Shown here piece by piece: positions 27,278 to 35,965 of a stretch of DNA of 60,416 bases. Source of the DNA: Ahrensia sp. R2A130 (lineage in GTDB: Bacteria > Pseudomonadota > Alphaproteobacteria > Rhizobiales > Rhizobiaceae); the NCBI RefSeq assembly GCF_000179775.1, contig NZ_AEEB01000047.1:1-60416 (forward strand), read 5' to 3'. A program made the position numbers and the translations under genes. The notes beneath the pieces were generated by a model that was not told where the DNA came from, made no database searches, and was given only the letters and a program-made list of their open reading frames with translations. The first letter of the stretch is position 1. Each line of letters opens with the position of its first letter.

Positions 27278-28294
27278 ATGCTCAATTTCGATGGAATGAA
27301 ACGCAAGACGCTCGGCTTGGCTTTGGGCCTCGCACTTGCAGCCGGTACCGGCGCAGCTTTCGCACCTACCGCTCACGCGCAAGAAGTTACATTGCGTGGC
27401 GCAAGCATGTTCGATGAAAACCACGCATTTACCAAGACGATGGTGAAATTCGCTGAACTCGTTGATCAATATTACGACGGTGAGACCAAGTTCGACCTTC
27501 GCCTTAACGGCGAGCTGGGCGTGGAAAAAGACTACGTCAATTTCCTGCAGCAGGGTGTTGCGATCGACTACACCATCATGGCTCCGTCCAACATGGCGAA
27601 ATTTGCGCCATCCATTCCACTGATGGACATGCCTTTCCTCTTCCGCGATCTTGATCACTGGAACAAAGTTCTTTCCAGCGATGCATTTGGCCCTCTTGAA
27701 GCCGAGCTTGAAAAGAACGCCGACATCATGGTCATAGGCTACACTGGCGGTGGCGTTCGCAACCTGGTGTCCAGCAAGCCTATCACCAATCTCGATGAAT
27801 TGGCCGGTCACAAGATGCGGGTCATGGGCGCGCCAATTCAAGCGCAGATCTTCGCAGCGCTGACGGCAGCCCCTTCTGCTATCGCCTATAACGAGGTCTA
27901 CAACGCCATCCAGTCCGGCGTGATTGCTGGTTTTGAGAACGAAGCTGCCAGCATTCAGAACCTCAAGTTCTACGAGGTTGCACCAAACGTCACGCTGACG
28001 AAGCACACGATCACAGTTCGTCCAATTGTGATGAGCGGTAAGAGCTTCCGCAAACTGCCGGAAGCGCTTCAGGCGGCAATTAAGAAAGCTGGATCGGAAG
28101 CTGGTGCATTTGGTCGGGAGCTTGAATCCCGCGAAGATGGCATCAAGCTTCAGGAAATGGTCGATGCTGGCCAGATCAAAGTGTCTGAATTCGAGGGGCG
28201 TGATAAGCTTCTGGAAATGGTGATCCCGGTTCAGGACGCTTTTGCGGCAGAGATTAACGCCAGCGATCTGTTGACCGCTGTTCGCGGCATGTAG
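27278..28294 (+). CDS. TRAP transporter substrate-binding protein (DctP family)
   Basis: This 338-residue periplasmic protein has a signal peptide (KTLGLALGLALAAGTGAAFAPTAHA) and DctP-fold motifs: NGELGVEKDYVNFLQQG, an IPLMDMPFLFRDLDHWNKVL hinge and GHKMRVMGAPIQAQIF, followed by AYNEVYNAIQSGVIAGFENE with the conserved Arg region that binds the ligand carboxylate. GGGAGG stands 12 bases before the ATG. The membrane subunits follow as separate genes. Substrate: most likely a small organic acid; the neighbouring SDR and tartrate dehydratase fit a hydroxy acid. Confidence 0.93.
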   Translation: MLNFDGMKRKTLGLALGLALAAGTGAAFAPTAHAQEVTLRGASMFDENHAFTKTMVKFAELVDQYYDGETKFDLRLNGELGVEKDYVNFLQQGVAIDYTIMAPSNMAKFAPSIPLMDMPFLFRDLDHWNKVLSSDAFGPLEAELEKNADIMVIGYTGGGVRNLVSSKPITNLDELAGHKMRVMGAPIQAQIFAALTAAPSAIAYNEVYNAIQSGVIAGFENEAASIQNLKFYEVAPNVTLTKHTITVRPIVMSGKSFRKLPEALQAAIKKAGSEAGAFGRELESREDGIKLQEMVDAGQIKVSEFEGRDKLLEMVIPVQDAFAAEINASDLLTAVRGM

Positions 28295-28302
28295 TCCAAA
28301 AT

Positions 28303-28335
28303 ATCAAGGGCGCTCTTTCAACTAGCGCCCTTGAT
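28303..28335 (+). promoter_or_regulatory. Intercistronic hairpin between TRAP dctP and dctQ genes
   Basis: ATCAAGGGCGCT (28303-28314) and AGCGCCCTTGAT (28324-28335) form a perfect 12-bp stem with a 9-base loop, starting 8 bp after the binding-protein stop and followed by only a few T. Such hairpins protect the upstream mRNA or attenuate transcription, giving more binding protein than membrane subunits. Confidence 0.75.
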
Positions 28336-28378
28336 TTCTACCTCGGAGACCCGTTCTTCGTTATCAGGGACGGTTCTA

Positions 28379-28873
28379 ATGTTCGGACACGCACTCGAAA
28401 CACTTTGTACAGGTTTGAAGATTCTGCTCGGCTTCCTAATGGCGACACTAGCCATTCCAGTAGGCATGCAGGTCATCTCTCGTTACACGGGCATTATTCC
28501 TATCTATTTGTGGACCGAAGAACTCGCCACATTCATCTTCGTCTGGATCGTGATGATCGGGTCTATGGTCGCGGTGTGGGAGGGAACGCACTTCGATGTA
28601 GCGGTCACTCCTGATGCTAGAAGCCCTCTCGGGCGGCTGGTTCAAAAAGGTATTATTCTCGTCTTCGTCATGGTCTTTGCGGTGTTATTCGCATGGTACG
28701 GCATCGAATATGCCAAGATCGGTTCTATCCAGAGTTCGGTGATGATGCGCGCTAATCTCCTATGGATTTACGTTTCTGTGCCGCTTGCAGGTTTCGTTTG
28801 GGCGTTGTTTGCCGGATATCGGTTGAGCGAGGCCGTGGCTGAATATCGAACCGGCGCGGAGTTAATCCGATGA
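28379..28873 (+). CDS. TRAP transporter small permease (DctQ family)
   Basis: From ATG 28379 (AGGGA at 8 bases) the protein has 164 residues with four membrane helices. WTEELATFIFVWIVMIGSMVAVWEGTHFDV is the DctQ signature (aromatic/acidic pair at the membrane edge, then H-F-D). A TTG further upstream at 28331 would overlap the hairpin and is less likely. The stop overlaps the large permease start (ATGA). Confidence 0.92.
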   Translation: MFGHALETLCTGLKILLGFLMATLAIPVGMQVISRYTGIIPIYLWTEELATFIFVWIVMIGSMVAVWEGTHFDVAVTPDARSPLGRLVQKGIILVFVMVFAVLFAWYGIEYAKIGSIQSSVMMRANLLWIYVSVPLAGFVWALFAGYRLSEAVAEYRTGAELIR

Positions 28874-30180
28874 TCGTTTCCACGGGTCTGGCATGCGCCA
28901 TCCTTGTTGGTTGCTTTCTACTGCTGATCCTAATCCGCGTTCCGGTAGCATTCGCCCTTGGTATCGCGACGATACCTATCGTCATGCTGGATATACGCCT
29001 TACGCCATTCATTATTCTCGACCGGATGTTCCAGTCCTATAATTCCTTCATTCTATTGGCTGTGCCGTTCTTTCTTCTGGCCGCCAACCTGATGAACTCC
29101 GGCAAGATCACCGACAAGATGATCGCTCTTGCCCGAGTGTTGACCGGCTGGATGCCCGGCGGTTTGGGGCATGTGAATGTCGCCGTCTCAATGTTGTTTG
29201 CAGGTATATCCGGCTCATCCACTGCCGACGCTGCAGGCTGCGGTAAAATCCTGATTCCCGCTATGGTGAAAGAGGGTTACGACGTGCGTTTTGCCGTCGC
29301 ACTGACGGCTTGCTCCTCAGTGATGGGCGTCATCATCCCACCCAGTATCTTGATGGTCGTCTGGGGTGGCGTGATGCAGGTGTCGGTGGGAGCTTTGTTT
29401 CTCGCCGGTGCCATACCGGGTTTTTTGATCGGCGCAGCGCTGATGGGTACAGTTTATGCTTATGCGAAAATCTACGACTATCCGATTGTGGCGCGGCCTA
29501 CCTTCAACGACTTCTGGGTCGCATTCAAAGGTGCTGCCCTTGCTATCCTCACACCGGTTCTTGTGATCGGCGGTATTGTGGCCGGTCTCGTTACGCCTAC
29601 AGAAAGCGCCATCATCGCGGCGGGTTACGCGCTGCTGCTAGGCGTCTTTGTCTATCGCACCGTGTCGGTTCATGATCTTGGCGGAATCTTCTATGAGACG
29701 GGTCGCTTCGCTTCCATTTCGCTTTTTGCTATCGGCACGGCATCAGCCTTCGGCTGGATGCTAGCCTTCTACAATGTGCCCCGGTTGATCGTTGATTTCA
29801 TGGGAACCATGGAATTCGGGCCTGTTGCGACAGCAATTGCTATTGCTTGCCTGTTTCTGTTCTTCGGTCTGTTCATTGACGCCATTCCCGCGATCATCAT
29901 TCTTGGTTCTGTGCTGCTGCCGGTCGCGACTGCAGTGGGTATTGATCCGGTCGTATTTGCCATCATCGGTATCGTGTCGCTCGCTTTCGGCCTTGTAACC
30001 CCACCTTACGGATTGTGTTTGCTTATCTCCGCAGCGATTGGGCAGGTGAATGTCGTTAAGGTGCTGCCCAACGTTCTGACCATTCTTGCCCCGATGCTTC
30101 TGATCCTGATGCTTATCATCCTGTTGCCGCAGATCGCGCTGTGGTTGCCGATGACGCTGATGCCAGACTCTTTCCGGTAG
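28870..30180 (+). CDS. TRAP transporter large permease (DctM family)
   Basis: This 436-residue protein has about 12 membrane helices. Signatures: PFFLLAANLMNSGKITDKMIALARVLTGWMPGGLGHVNV, the first hairpin motif SGSSTADAAGCGKILIPAM, PPSILMVVWGG and the second ion-site region VTPPYGLCLLIS. It forms the sodium-coupled transport channel with the small subunit. No further gene follows in the unit; a weak 6-bp hairpin (TGCGGA/TCCGCA, 30201-30215) lies after the stop. Confidence 0.93.
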   Translation: MIVSTGLACAILVGCFLLLILIRVPVAFALGIATIPIVMLDIRLTPFIILDRMFQSYNSFILLAVPFFLLAANLMNSGKITDKMIALARVLTGWMPGGLGHVNVAVSMLFAGISGSSTADAAGCGKILIPAMVKEGYDVRFAVALTACSSVMGVIIPPSILMVVWGGVMQVSVGALFLAGAIPGFLIGAALMGTVYAYAKIYDYPIVARPTFNDFWVAFKGAALAILTPVLVIGGIVAGLVTPTESAIIAAGYALLLGVFVYRTVSVHDLGGIFYETGRFASISLFAIGTASAFGWMLAFYNVPRLIVDFMGTMEFGPVATAIAIACLFLFFGLFIDAIPAIIILGSVLLPVATAVGIDPVVFAIIGIVSLAFGLVTPPYGLCLLISAAIGQVNVVKVLPNVLTILAPMLLILMLIILLPQIALWLPMTLMPDSFR

Positions 30181-30221
30181 CGTGTGTGTTGGATGAAGTG
30201 TGCGGAGCATCCGCATTCAAC

Positions 30222-30395
30222 TCACACAGCAACAATGACACCGTGAAGTTCAGCAAACCCGCATAGGCGTTCGATTTGCGGGTAACCTGGATGCGTGTTG
30301 CGACCGATAACCGATAATAATTCATGCTCGTGGTCCGGCTGCACACTTTGATCGGTTTCAAGACTCTGGACGAGTTCATGATATTTATCGGCTAA
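30222..30395 (-). pseudogene. Possible gene remnant (unrecognised)
   Basis: A 57-codon open stretch without a start codon reads like protein (HPGYPQIERLCGFAELHG near its end) and stops in front of the TRAP operon end. Nothing upstream on this strand continues it because a stop precedes it. I do not recognise the family. It may be the 3' end of a deleted gene. Confidence 0.25.
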
Positions 30396-30675
30396 CTACC
30401 TGGCTGATAGGATTGTAACGCGAGTAAGCTCGCGGCAGGCGGTTCAGCGTTCGAGGCAAACTCAGAACGCATGGCCGCGCTAATCAACTAGCCTGCAGAA
30501 ACGTTAAAACACCACTTGCCAAATGCGAGCTATTCACACCCCGTCAGTTGTTCAATAATGAACTGCGGAAGCCATCACTCGACAGTTATTCAGCCTGTGA
30601 ATTTTATCGCTCAAGCAACATTTATCGAGTATTGGTATCTCCCGATCCAAACCATCTGGTGAATGGGAACAAGCG
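30396..30675. other. Upstream region of tarD
   Basis: No gene is seen. A hairpin CGCGAG-TAAG-CTCGCG lies at 30419-30434. The tarD promoter is expected between about 30550 and 30650, but I could not assign it. Confidence 0.35.
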
Positions 30676-31839
30676 GTGCGCGTAATAGACATTTGTGAAG
30701 TTTCAAAACTAATCGCATCGCCTATTCGAAATGCGTTTATCGACTTTACGAAGATGACCACCAGTCTCGTGGCGGTGGTTACGGATGTGGTTGTCGATGG
30801 GCAGCGCGTCGTCGGATATGGGTTCAACTCCAATGGTCGCTATGGGCAGGGCGGGCTTATCCGTGAACGGTTTCGGGACCGTGTGCTGGAGACCGAGCCC
30901 GATAGCTTGCTGAATGATGAGGGCAGCAATCTTGACCCACACCGGATCTGGGATGTGATGATGACCAATGAGAAGCCGGGCGGTCATGGTGAGCGTTCAG
31001 TTGCCGTCGGCACCATCGATATGGCGGTATGGGATGCCGTGGCAAAGATTGAGGGAAAGCCGTTGTTTCGCATGTTGGCGGAGCGCGAAGGGCGCGAGGC
31101 AGAGCCGCGTGTGTTCGTTTATGCGGCGGGCGGCTACTACTATCCCGGTAAGAGCAATGACGCGCTTTGCGCTGAAATGCGCAGCTATCTTAACCGTGGC
31201 TATACCGTGGTGAAGATGAAAATTGGCGGCGCGACGCTTGATGAGGACCGCGCCCGCATTGAAGCAGTGTTAGATGAAATCGGCACCGAAGCGCAGCTGG
31301 CCGTGGACGCGAATGGTCGCTTTGATCTGGAAACCGGCATCGCCTATGCCAAGATGCTGCGTGACTATCCGCTGTTCTGGTATGAGGAGATCGGCGACCC
31401 ATTAGACTATGCTTTGCAGGCCGCCATGTCGGAATTCTACGATGCACCCATGGCCACCGGCGAAAACCTGTTCTCCCATCAAGATGCGCGCAATTTGCTC
31501 CGCTATGGTGGCATGAGACCTGATCGGGATTTTCTGCAATTCGACTGCGCCCTATCCTACGGGTTGGTGGAATATCTGCGCACGCTGGACATACTGCAGC
31601 AGTTCGGCTGGTCACGTAGACAATGCATTCCACATGGAGGCCATCAGATGTCGTTGAACATTGCTGCCGGTTTGGGGCTGGGTGGCAATGAAAGTTATCC
31701 GGACCTGTTCCAGCCCTATGGTGGGTTTCCCGATAGTGTGAGTGTGGAGGATGGCCACATCACCATGCCTGATCTACCGGGCATCGGTTTTGAGGGGAAG
31801 TCAGACCTGATTGCCGTGATGCGCGAGCTGGCTGTTTAG
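30676..31839 (+). CDS. tarD: D(-)-tartrate dehydratase (enolase superfamily)
   Basis: This 387-residue protein closely resembles Bradyrhizobium TarD along its length as I recall it (SPIRNAFIDFTKMTTSLVAVVTDVV, GFNSNGRYGQGGLIRERF, NEKPGGHGERSVAVGT, FVYAAGGYYYPGK). The enzyme dehydrates D(-)-tartrate to oxaloacetate in a Mg-dependent reaction. Visible catalytic parts: the Lys motif VVKMKIGG (about 178), metal ligands in AVDANGRFD (Asp), WYEEIGDP (Glu) and MATGENLFSH (Glu), and the His in CIPHGGHQMS (about 320). GTG 30676 is the start. The convergent tctCAB operon next door, a tricarboxylate-transporter-type importer, is a likely tartrate uptake system. Confidence 0.92.
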   Translation: MRVIDICEVSKLIASPIRNAFIDFTKMTTSLVAVVTDVVVDGQRVVGYGFNSNGRYGQGGLIRERFRDRVLETEPDSLLNDEGSNLDPHRIWDVMMTNEKPGGHGERSVAVGTIDMAVWDAVAKIEGKPLFRMLAEREGREAEPRVFVYAAGGYYYPGKSNDALCAEMRSYLNRGYTVVKMKIGGATLDEDRARIEAVLDEIGTEAQLAVDANGRFDLETGIAYAKMLRDYPLFWYEEIGDPLDYALQAAMSEFYDAPMATGENLFSHQDARNLLRYGGMRPDRDFLQFDCALSYGLVEYLRTLDILQQFGWSRRQCIPHGGHQMSLNIAAGLGLGGNESYPDLFQPYGGFPDSVSVEDGHITMPDLPGIGFEGKSDLIAVMRELAV

Positions 31840-31952
31840 AGCGCTTGTTGAAACCGACATGCAATCGAGTGTCGCCCCGACGCTCATGCGCTACTCCCGC
31901 GTAGCGGAGCTAAGGGTAAAAGCCCAATTGTGTGAACTAAAATGAGAAAGCT

Positions 31953-32411
31953 TTACGGCAGCGGGACCAGCAAGACGTAGCGGAACAACGTATAGAAGGC
32001 GGTCATCACCACTAGGCCAGAGCCGCCGTAAAGCAGGGCCTTCGTTATCGTCCAGCGGTCGTGCATCGCGGCGATTAACCCGCCCGCAAAGGCAACGATC
32101 CCGGCTAGCAAAAAGCCGATATAGGGCATGAGGAAACACGCTAGCAGCAGTGAGGCGACGAGCAACACGCGCCGCCACCATATGCCTTCGCCAAAGCCTC
32201 CTTCGCTCTCACCCTTCAGCCATGACGTGAGAAGCGAGATGGTGGCGCAGATGATGAGTACGATAGCCACCGTTTGCGGGAAGACTTGGGAGTCTGAATC
32301 GCTGTAACTTTGCGTGTCCCAAAGCACGACGATGCCCGCGACCACGAAAAAAGAGGAAATGAGCAGGGAACCTGTGCGTGCGCCGCCCTGCCTTTTGTCG
32401 CCATCAAGCAT
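31953..32411 (-). CDS. tctB: Tripartite tricarboxylate transporter small membrane subunit TctB
   Basis: This 152-residue protein has four membrane helices (about 14-34, 45-65, 83-113 and 125-148) separated by short loops, the size and layout of TctB. It overlaps the TctA stop by 8 bp, and the order tctC-tctA-tctB is that of complete operons. It has little sequence conservation beyond topology, so the call rests mainly on context. Confidence 0.85.
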   Translation of the reverse strand: MLDGDKRQGGARTGSLLISSFFVVAGIVVLWDTQSYSDSDSQVFPQTVAIVLIICATISLLTSWLKGESEGGFGEGIWWRRVLLVASLLLACFLMPYIGFLLAGIVAFAGGLIAAMHDRWTITKALLYGGSGLVVMTAFYTLFRYVLLVPLP

Positions 32412-33918
32412 TGGTCACTCCTGCTGCTTCTGTTCGTCTTTTTTCCCGCCACAATTTGAAAGCTGGATAGAACAACGACAACAGAGTGAAGGCCACGATT
32501 GCTTGTGAGATTGGCCTGCCAAAGAACATGCCGGCGAGATTGTTAGTGGCCGCGCCGATGGTCCAGCTCTGCACGAAGCCCTGTTCTGCGATTGGCCCCA
32601 GAATGAGGCCCAGCACGATGGGAGATGCGGCAAAACCGAAGCGCCCCACCACCCAGCCGAACACGCCGAGCCCCAGCATGATAACGACATCGGAGATGGA
32701 GTTGCGGATGGCATAGGTGCCGATCAACGTCATGAAGCCCACCAGCGGCACCAGTACCGCCTTGGGAATGGTAACGATGGATTTATAGGCGTAGCGGCCG
32801 ATCAACAGGCCCACAGGCAACATCAAAATGGTCGCTATGATGAGGCCATAGATGAAGGTGTAGACGATGGAGCCGCCGGTTTCGAACAGGGCAGGCCCCG
32901 TACGGACGCCCTGCACCAGCAGCGCGCCGAGGATGACAGCGTCCGGCGGTGTCCCTGGAATACCCAGCACCAGCGTGGGAATAAAACCGCCGCCCACAGT
33001 GGCGTTATTGGCGGCTTCTGTCGCCATGATGCCGTCGGGTTCGCCTTCGCCAAATTTCTGGCCCGGCTTGGCGCTGCGTTTGGCTTCTGAATAGGCCACC
33101 AACCCCGCTACCGACCCACCCGCGCCGGGCAAGATGCCCACCAATGTGCCGATGATAGAAGAGCGAATGAGATTGAATTTAGAGCGCCAAGCGATACCAG
33201 CCGCCTCACCGATGCGAACGGATTTGACGTCGTTTTCCACTTTCAGATGCCGGTCCGGCGTAGCCACAAGGTCGATGAGAACGGGAATGCAGTAGAGGCC
33301 GATCAACGCGCCCACGACGCCGAAGCCGCTGATGAGCGTCTGGCTGCCGAACGTAAGGCGGATGTCGGCAGAAATTTCTGCCACGCCCACCGTCGATAGG
33401 ATCATGCCGAAAGCGCCGCCTACAAGACCTTTCATCAGGTTGCCGGTGGAGAGTGAGGCGATGAGAGACAGGCCGAAAATAGACAGCCAGAAATATTCGA
33501 TAGGTCCGAAGGCAAGCGCCACAGAAGATAGTGGCGGCGCGATGAACAGTAGCGCTACCGCGCCAACCATGCCCCCCACCACTGATGCGTAGCAGGCAAT
33601 TGCGACAGCCAAATCACCATCGCCGCGCTTGGCCATAGGGTAGCCGTCAAAGGTGGTGGCGATGGCAGACGGCGTGCCGGGTGTGTTGAGAAGAATGGCG
33701 GCATAGGCGCCGCCATAAATCGCGCCGGTATAGATCGCCCCCAACAGGATCAACGCCGAAGCGGGGTCCATGGAGAAGGTGATCGGGACGAGGACGGCCA
33801 CCGCCATGGTGGCCGTTAGCCCAGGTATGGAGCCGATGACGGTGCCCGCCACCACGCCCAACAACGCCAATAGAAAGTTGTACGGCGTGAACGCGGCGGC
33901 GATATGGCTAAGTTCCAT
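32404..33918 (-). CDS. tctA: Tripartite tricarboxylate transporter large permease TctA
   Basis: The 504-residue membrane protein has about 11-12 helices. VIGSIPGLTATMAVAVLVPITFSMDPASALILLGAIYTGAIYGGAYAAILLNTPGTPSAIATTFDGYPMAKRGD is the diagnostic TctA N-terminal block (seen in parts at residues about 28-100), with a second copy-like IGTLVGILPGAGGSVAGLVAYSEAKR and FIPTLVLGIPGTPPDAVILGAL. It forms the ion-coupled channel. It follows tctC by 33 bp. Confidence 0.94.
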   Translation of the reverse strand: MELSHIAAAFTPYNFLLALLGVVAGTVIGSIPGLTATMAVAVLVPITFSMDPASALILLGAIYTGAIYGGAYAAILLNTPGTPSAIATTFDGYPMAKRGDGDLAVAIACYASVVGGMVGAVALLFIAPPLSSVALAFGPIEYFWLSIFGLSLIASLSTGNLMKGLVGGAFGMILSTVGVAEISADIRLTFGSQTLISGFGVVGALIGLYCIPVLIDLVATPDRHLKVENDVKSVRIGEAAGIAWRSKFNLIRSSIIGTLVGILPGAGGSVAGLVAYSEAKRSAKPGQKFGEGEPDGIMATEAANNATVGGGFIPTLVLGIPGTPPDAVILGALLVQGVRTGPALFETGGSIVYTFIYGLIIATILMLPVGLLIGRYAYKSIVTIPKAVLVPLVGFMTLIGTYAIRNSISDVVIMLGLGVFGWVVGRFGFAASPIVLGLILGPIAEQGFVQSWTIGAATNNLAGMFFGRPISQAIVAFTLLSLFYPAFKLWREKRRTEAAGVTNA

Positions 33919-33951
33919 CAGATAGGCTCCATTAGTCCGGCAGTCGAGAGT

Positions 33952-34905
33952 TTACTGAATGAGGCCTGCTTCGCGCGCGTCCTTCAGATATTCCTCTTTT
34001 TTGCCTGCCATGAAGTCGGCCATACCAGCAGAGTCAACATCGAGCATGGCAAAGCCACCGTCGAGCATCTTCTGGCGGAAAGCCGGATCGGCATTGATCT
34101 CGCTGACCATGTCGGACCACATTTTGGTGACTTCAGGCGTTGCCGAATTGGGCAGCGCGATACCTCGATAGGCACCCCCCACCATATCGTAGCCAAGCTC
34201 CTTGAAGGTCGGCACGTCGGGGAACAGCGGATGACGTTCTTCCATGGCAACTGCGAGCATACGCACGGCTTCACCCTGTGCAGCGCCCACGGTTGTGTAT
34301 CCCCACTGCGCCTTCACCTGACCGCCAAGCAGCGCCGTGACGGACGCACCGGTGCCCTTGAACGGCACGTAGGTGGTTTTGCCGCCGGTCAGCTTATCGA
34401 ACTTGATCTGGGCAAGATGGTTGGCAGATGCCTTGCCCGAACCGGACATGGTGACCTGGCCGGGATTGGCCTTCATATCGTCGACGATATCTTTCAGGGA
34501 CATGTATGGACTGTCAGCCTTCACCACGATGGCGTCGGGTGTGTAATGGAACATATGGAACGTGTTCAGATCGTCTGTCTTGAAGCCCACATCCTTCTGC
34601 GCCGGTTTGATAATGATATGAGGAAGGTTCACGCCCATGATGGTCTGGCCGTCCGCGTTCAGCCCGTTGAGCGAAGCCCAACCTGCTGCGCCGCCACCAC
34701 CGGGCTTGTAGGAAATGACCAGATCCTGACCGAATTTCTCCTTGAAGAAGGATTGCTGCATGCGTGCAGAAATATCGGATTCACCGCCTGGACCGAATGG
34801 AATGACGTAATCGACGGGACCGGATAATTCGGCCGCCATGGCCAGACTTGTCGAGGCTGCAAGTGCCATCGCGGCGGCGGTTTTCAACAGTGTTCTTCTC
34901 AGCAT
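33952..34905 (-). CDS. tctC: Tripartite tricarboxylate transporter binding protein TctC (Bug family)
   Basis: A 317-residue periplasmic protein with signal peptide (TLLKTAAAMALAASTSLAMA). Bug-family motifs: DYVIPFGPGGESDISARMQQ, YKPGGGGAAGWASL (ligand loop), KPAQKDVGFKTDDL, GSGKASANHLAQIKF and FPDVPTFKELGYDMV. GGGAG precedes the ATG. First gene of the tctCAB operon. The presence of tarD alongside suggests a C4 hydroxy-dicarboxylate such as tartrate as ligand, by inference only. Confidence 0.92.
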   Translation of the reverse strand: MLRRTLLKTAAAMALAASTSLAMAAELSGPVDYVIPFGPGGESDISARMQQSFFKEKFGQDLVISYKPGGGGAAGWASLNGLNADGQTIMGVNLPHIIIKPAQKDVGFKTDDLNTFHMFHYTPDAIVVKADSPYMSLKDIVDDMKANPGQVTMSGSGKASANHLAQIKFDKLTGGKTTYVPFKGTGASVTALLGGQVKAQWGYTTVGAAQGEAVRMLAVAMEERHPLFPDVPTFKELGYDMVGGAYRGIALPNSATPEVTKMWSDMVSEINADPAFRQKMLDGGFAMLDVDSAGMADFMAGKKEEYLKDAREAGLIQ

Positions 34906-35191
34906 GTTTTTCTCCCTAGCTGTGTCAAAGCGACATCGTCACGAAAGAATTCGAGCCGAGGTGACGCTTTGGGAGAGACAGTGTGGGGCACGATAAAATT
35001 TTATACTAGTGCCGTTTTCTCGTGTTTGCTTAATACGAAGGCTCGCAAAGCGTTATTCGATTATGTTTCATTGAGATAGCAATCACGTACCCCGCAAAAG
35101 ATTGCACATAAACGCCGCTCGATGTTCCTTTTAAGAATGTCGGTACTGGCGGAACATTCTCTGTTTAACTCCCAACCTTGGGACGAAGGAG
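34906..35191. other. Region between tctC and the left IS6 copy, with palindromes
   Basis: ATAAAATTTTAT (34993-35004) is a perfect palindrome about 90 bp upstream of tctC and a candidate operator. AGAATGT (35134-35140) and ACATTCT (35154-35160) form a 7-bp inverted repeat ahead of an interrupted gene start. Confidence 0.4.
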
Positions 35192-35197
35192 ATGTTC

Positions 35198-35248
35198 ATG
35201 GACAAGAACCGACGCGAGATCGCGCGGAGGCGTTTTAAGACAAACTAA
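35198..35248 (+). pseudogene. 5' end of a gene interrupted by the IS6-family element
   Basis: GAAGGAG (35185-35191) stands 6 bases before ATG 35198, and ten basic codons (MDKNRREIAR) follow up to the IS end near 35228. Reading then enters the IS and stops at 35246-35248. The strong ribosome binding site makes a real, now truncated gene likely. The product is not recognisable. Confidence 0.4.
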
Positions 35249-35937
35249 GTTGAGTTCGGATTAGATCTGCGTCGGGGATCTTCAAGCCGCGCTGAGCTGC
35301 TGCCATTCACCCAAGCAACATCGCGGTTTGCCTTGAAATAATAGCGACTGGTGAGATGACGTTGCTGATTGAAGTGGTTGTGGACGGAGGCGTGGATTGA
35401 TGCGAATTTCTGCAGCGTTCCCGATGACTTTCATGGCCGTAGCGTAAGACCGCAGCTTGTCCGTCACGATAAAAATATGGTCGGCCGTGACACTTCGGAA
35501 GTTTCCTGAGGAATTTCAATGCCGTGCTGCGATCTCGGTGTTTGGTAACGTAGGATTCTCGAACCTAGCCTTCGTGATCTACAGCCCGCTACAAGTAGTG
35601 CCTTTCCCCGTTGATCCTTACGAAGGCTTCGTCCAGATGCCACTGCAAATGTGAATGGACACTCATCTTCTGGACGCGTCTTTTGCGGATTTCACCTGCG
35701 AACATTGGACCAAATCTGTTCCACCAGAAGCGGATGGTTTCGTGACTGATATTGATGCCGCGCTCATGTAACAGGTCCTCGGCGTTCCGCAGCGAGAGCG
35801 GGAATCGGACACACATCATCACGGCTGCCCGGATGGCCTCTGATGATATTTTGAAATAGCGAACGGGCAAGCGATTGGTCATTGCAAGACGCTAAACGGT
35901 CGACACCGATCTCGAGAACGTTCCTCTGACAACACCT
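35228..35937 (-). mobile_element. IS6-family element, left copy, internally deleted and inactive
   Basis: The element is about 710 bp. Its ends resemble those of the right copy at 48257-49076 (GGCGTTTTAAGA on one side; complement of TCTGACAACACCT on the other). It is nearly identical to that copy apart from a 107-bp deletion at CAGCGTT (35413-35419); the right copy has this 7-mer at both edges of the missing stretch. No target duplication is evident. It cuts a gene start at 35198. Confidence 0.8.
35282..35882 (-). pseudogene. IS6-family transposase pseudogene (left copy)
   Basis: The ATG at 35882 opens the N-terminal part (FKISSEAI, SLRNAEDLLHERGI, HETIRFWWNRFGPMFA, first catalytic Asp in WHLDEAFVRING). 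The frame then meets an amber codon at 35589-35591 where Trp is expected after RHYL, and a second at 35565-35567. It continues as KHRDRS-ALKFLRKL and then shifts frame by one base before FIVTDKLRSY. The 107-bp deletion removes the region of the third catalytic residue. The end GEWQQLSAA is still readable. No active enzyme can be made. Confidence 0.85.
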
Positions 35938-35965
35938 GAAACCGACCTTAGCTGCCTTCGGTAGT

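Noticed and set aside
30201..30215. TGCGGA/TCCGCA hairpin after the TRAP large permease as terminator
   Set aside because: The stem is short with a 3-base loop and no T tract follows.
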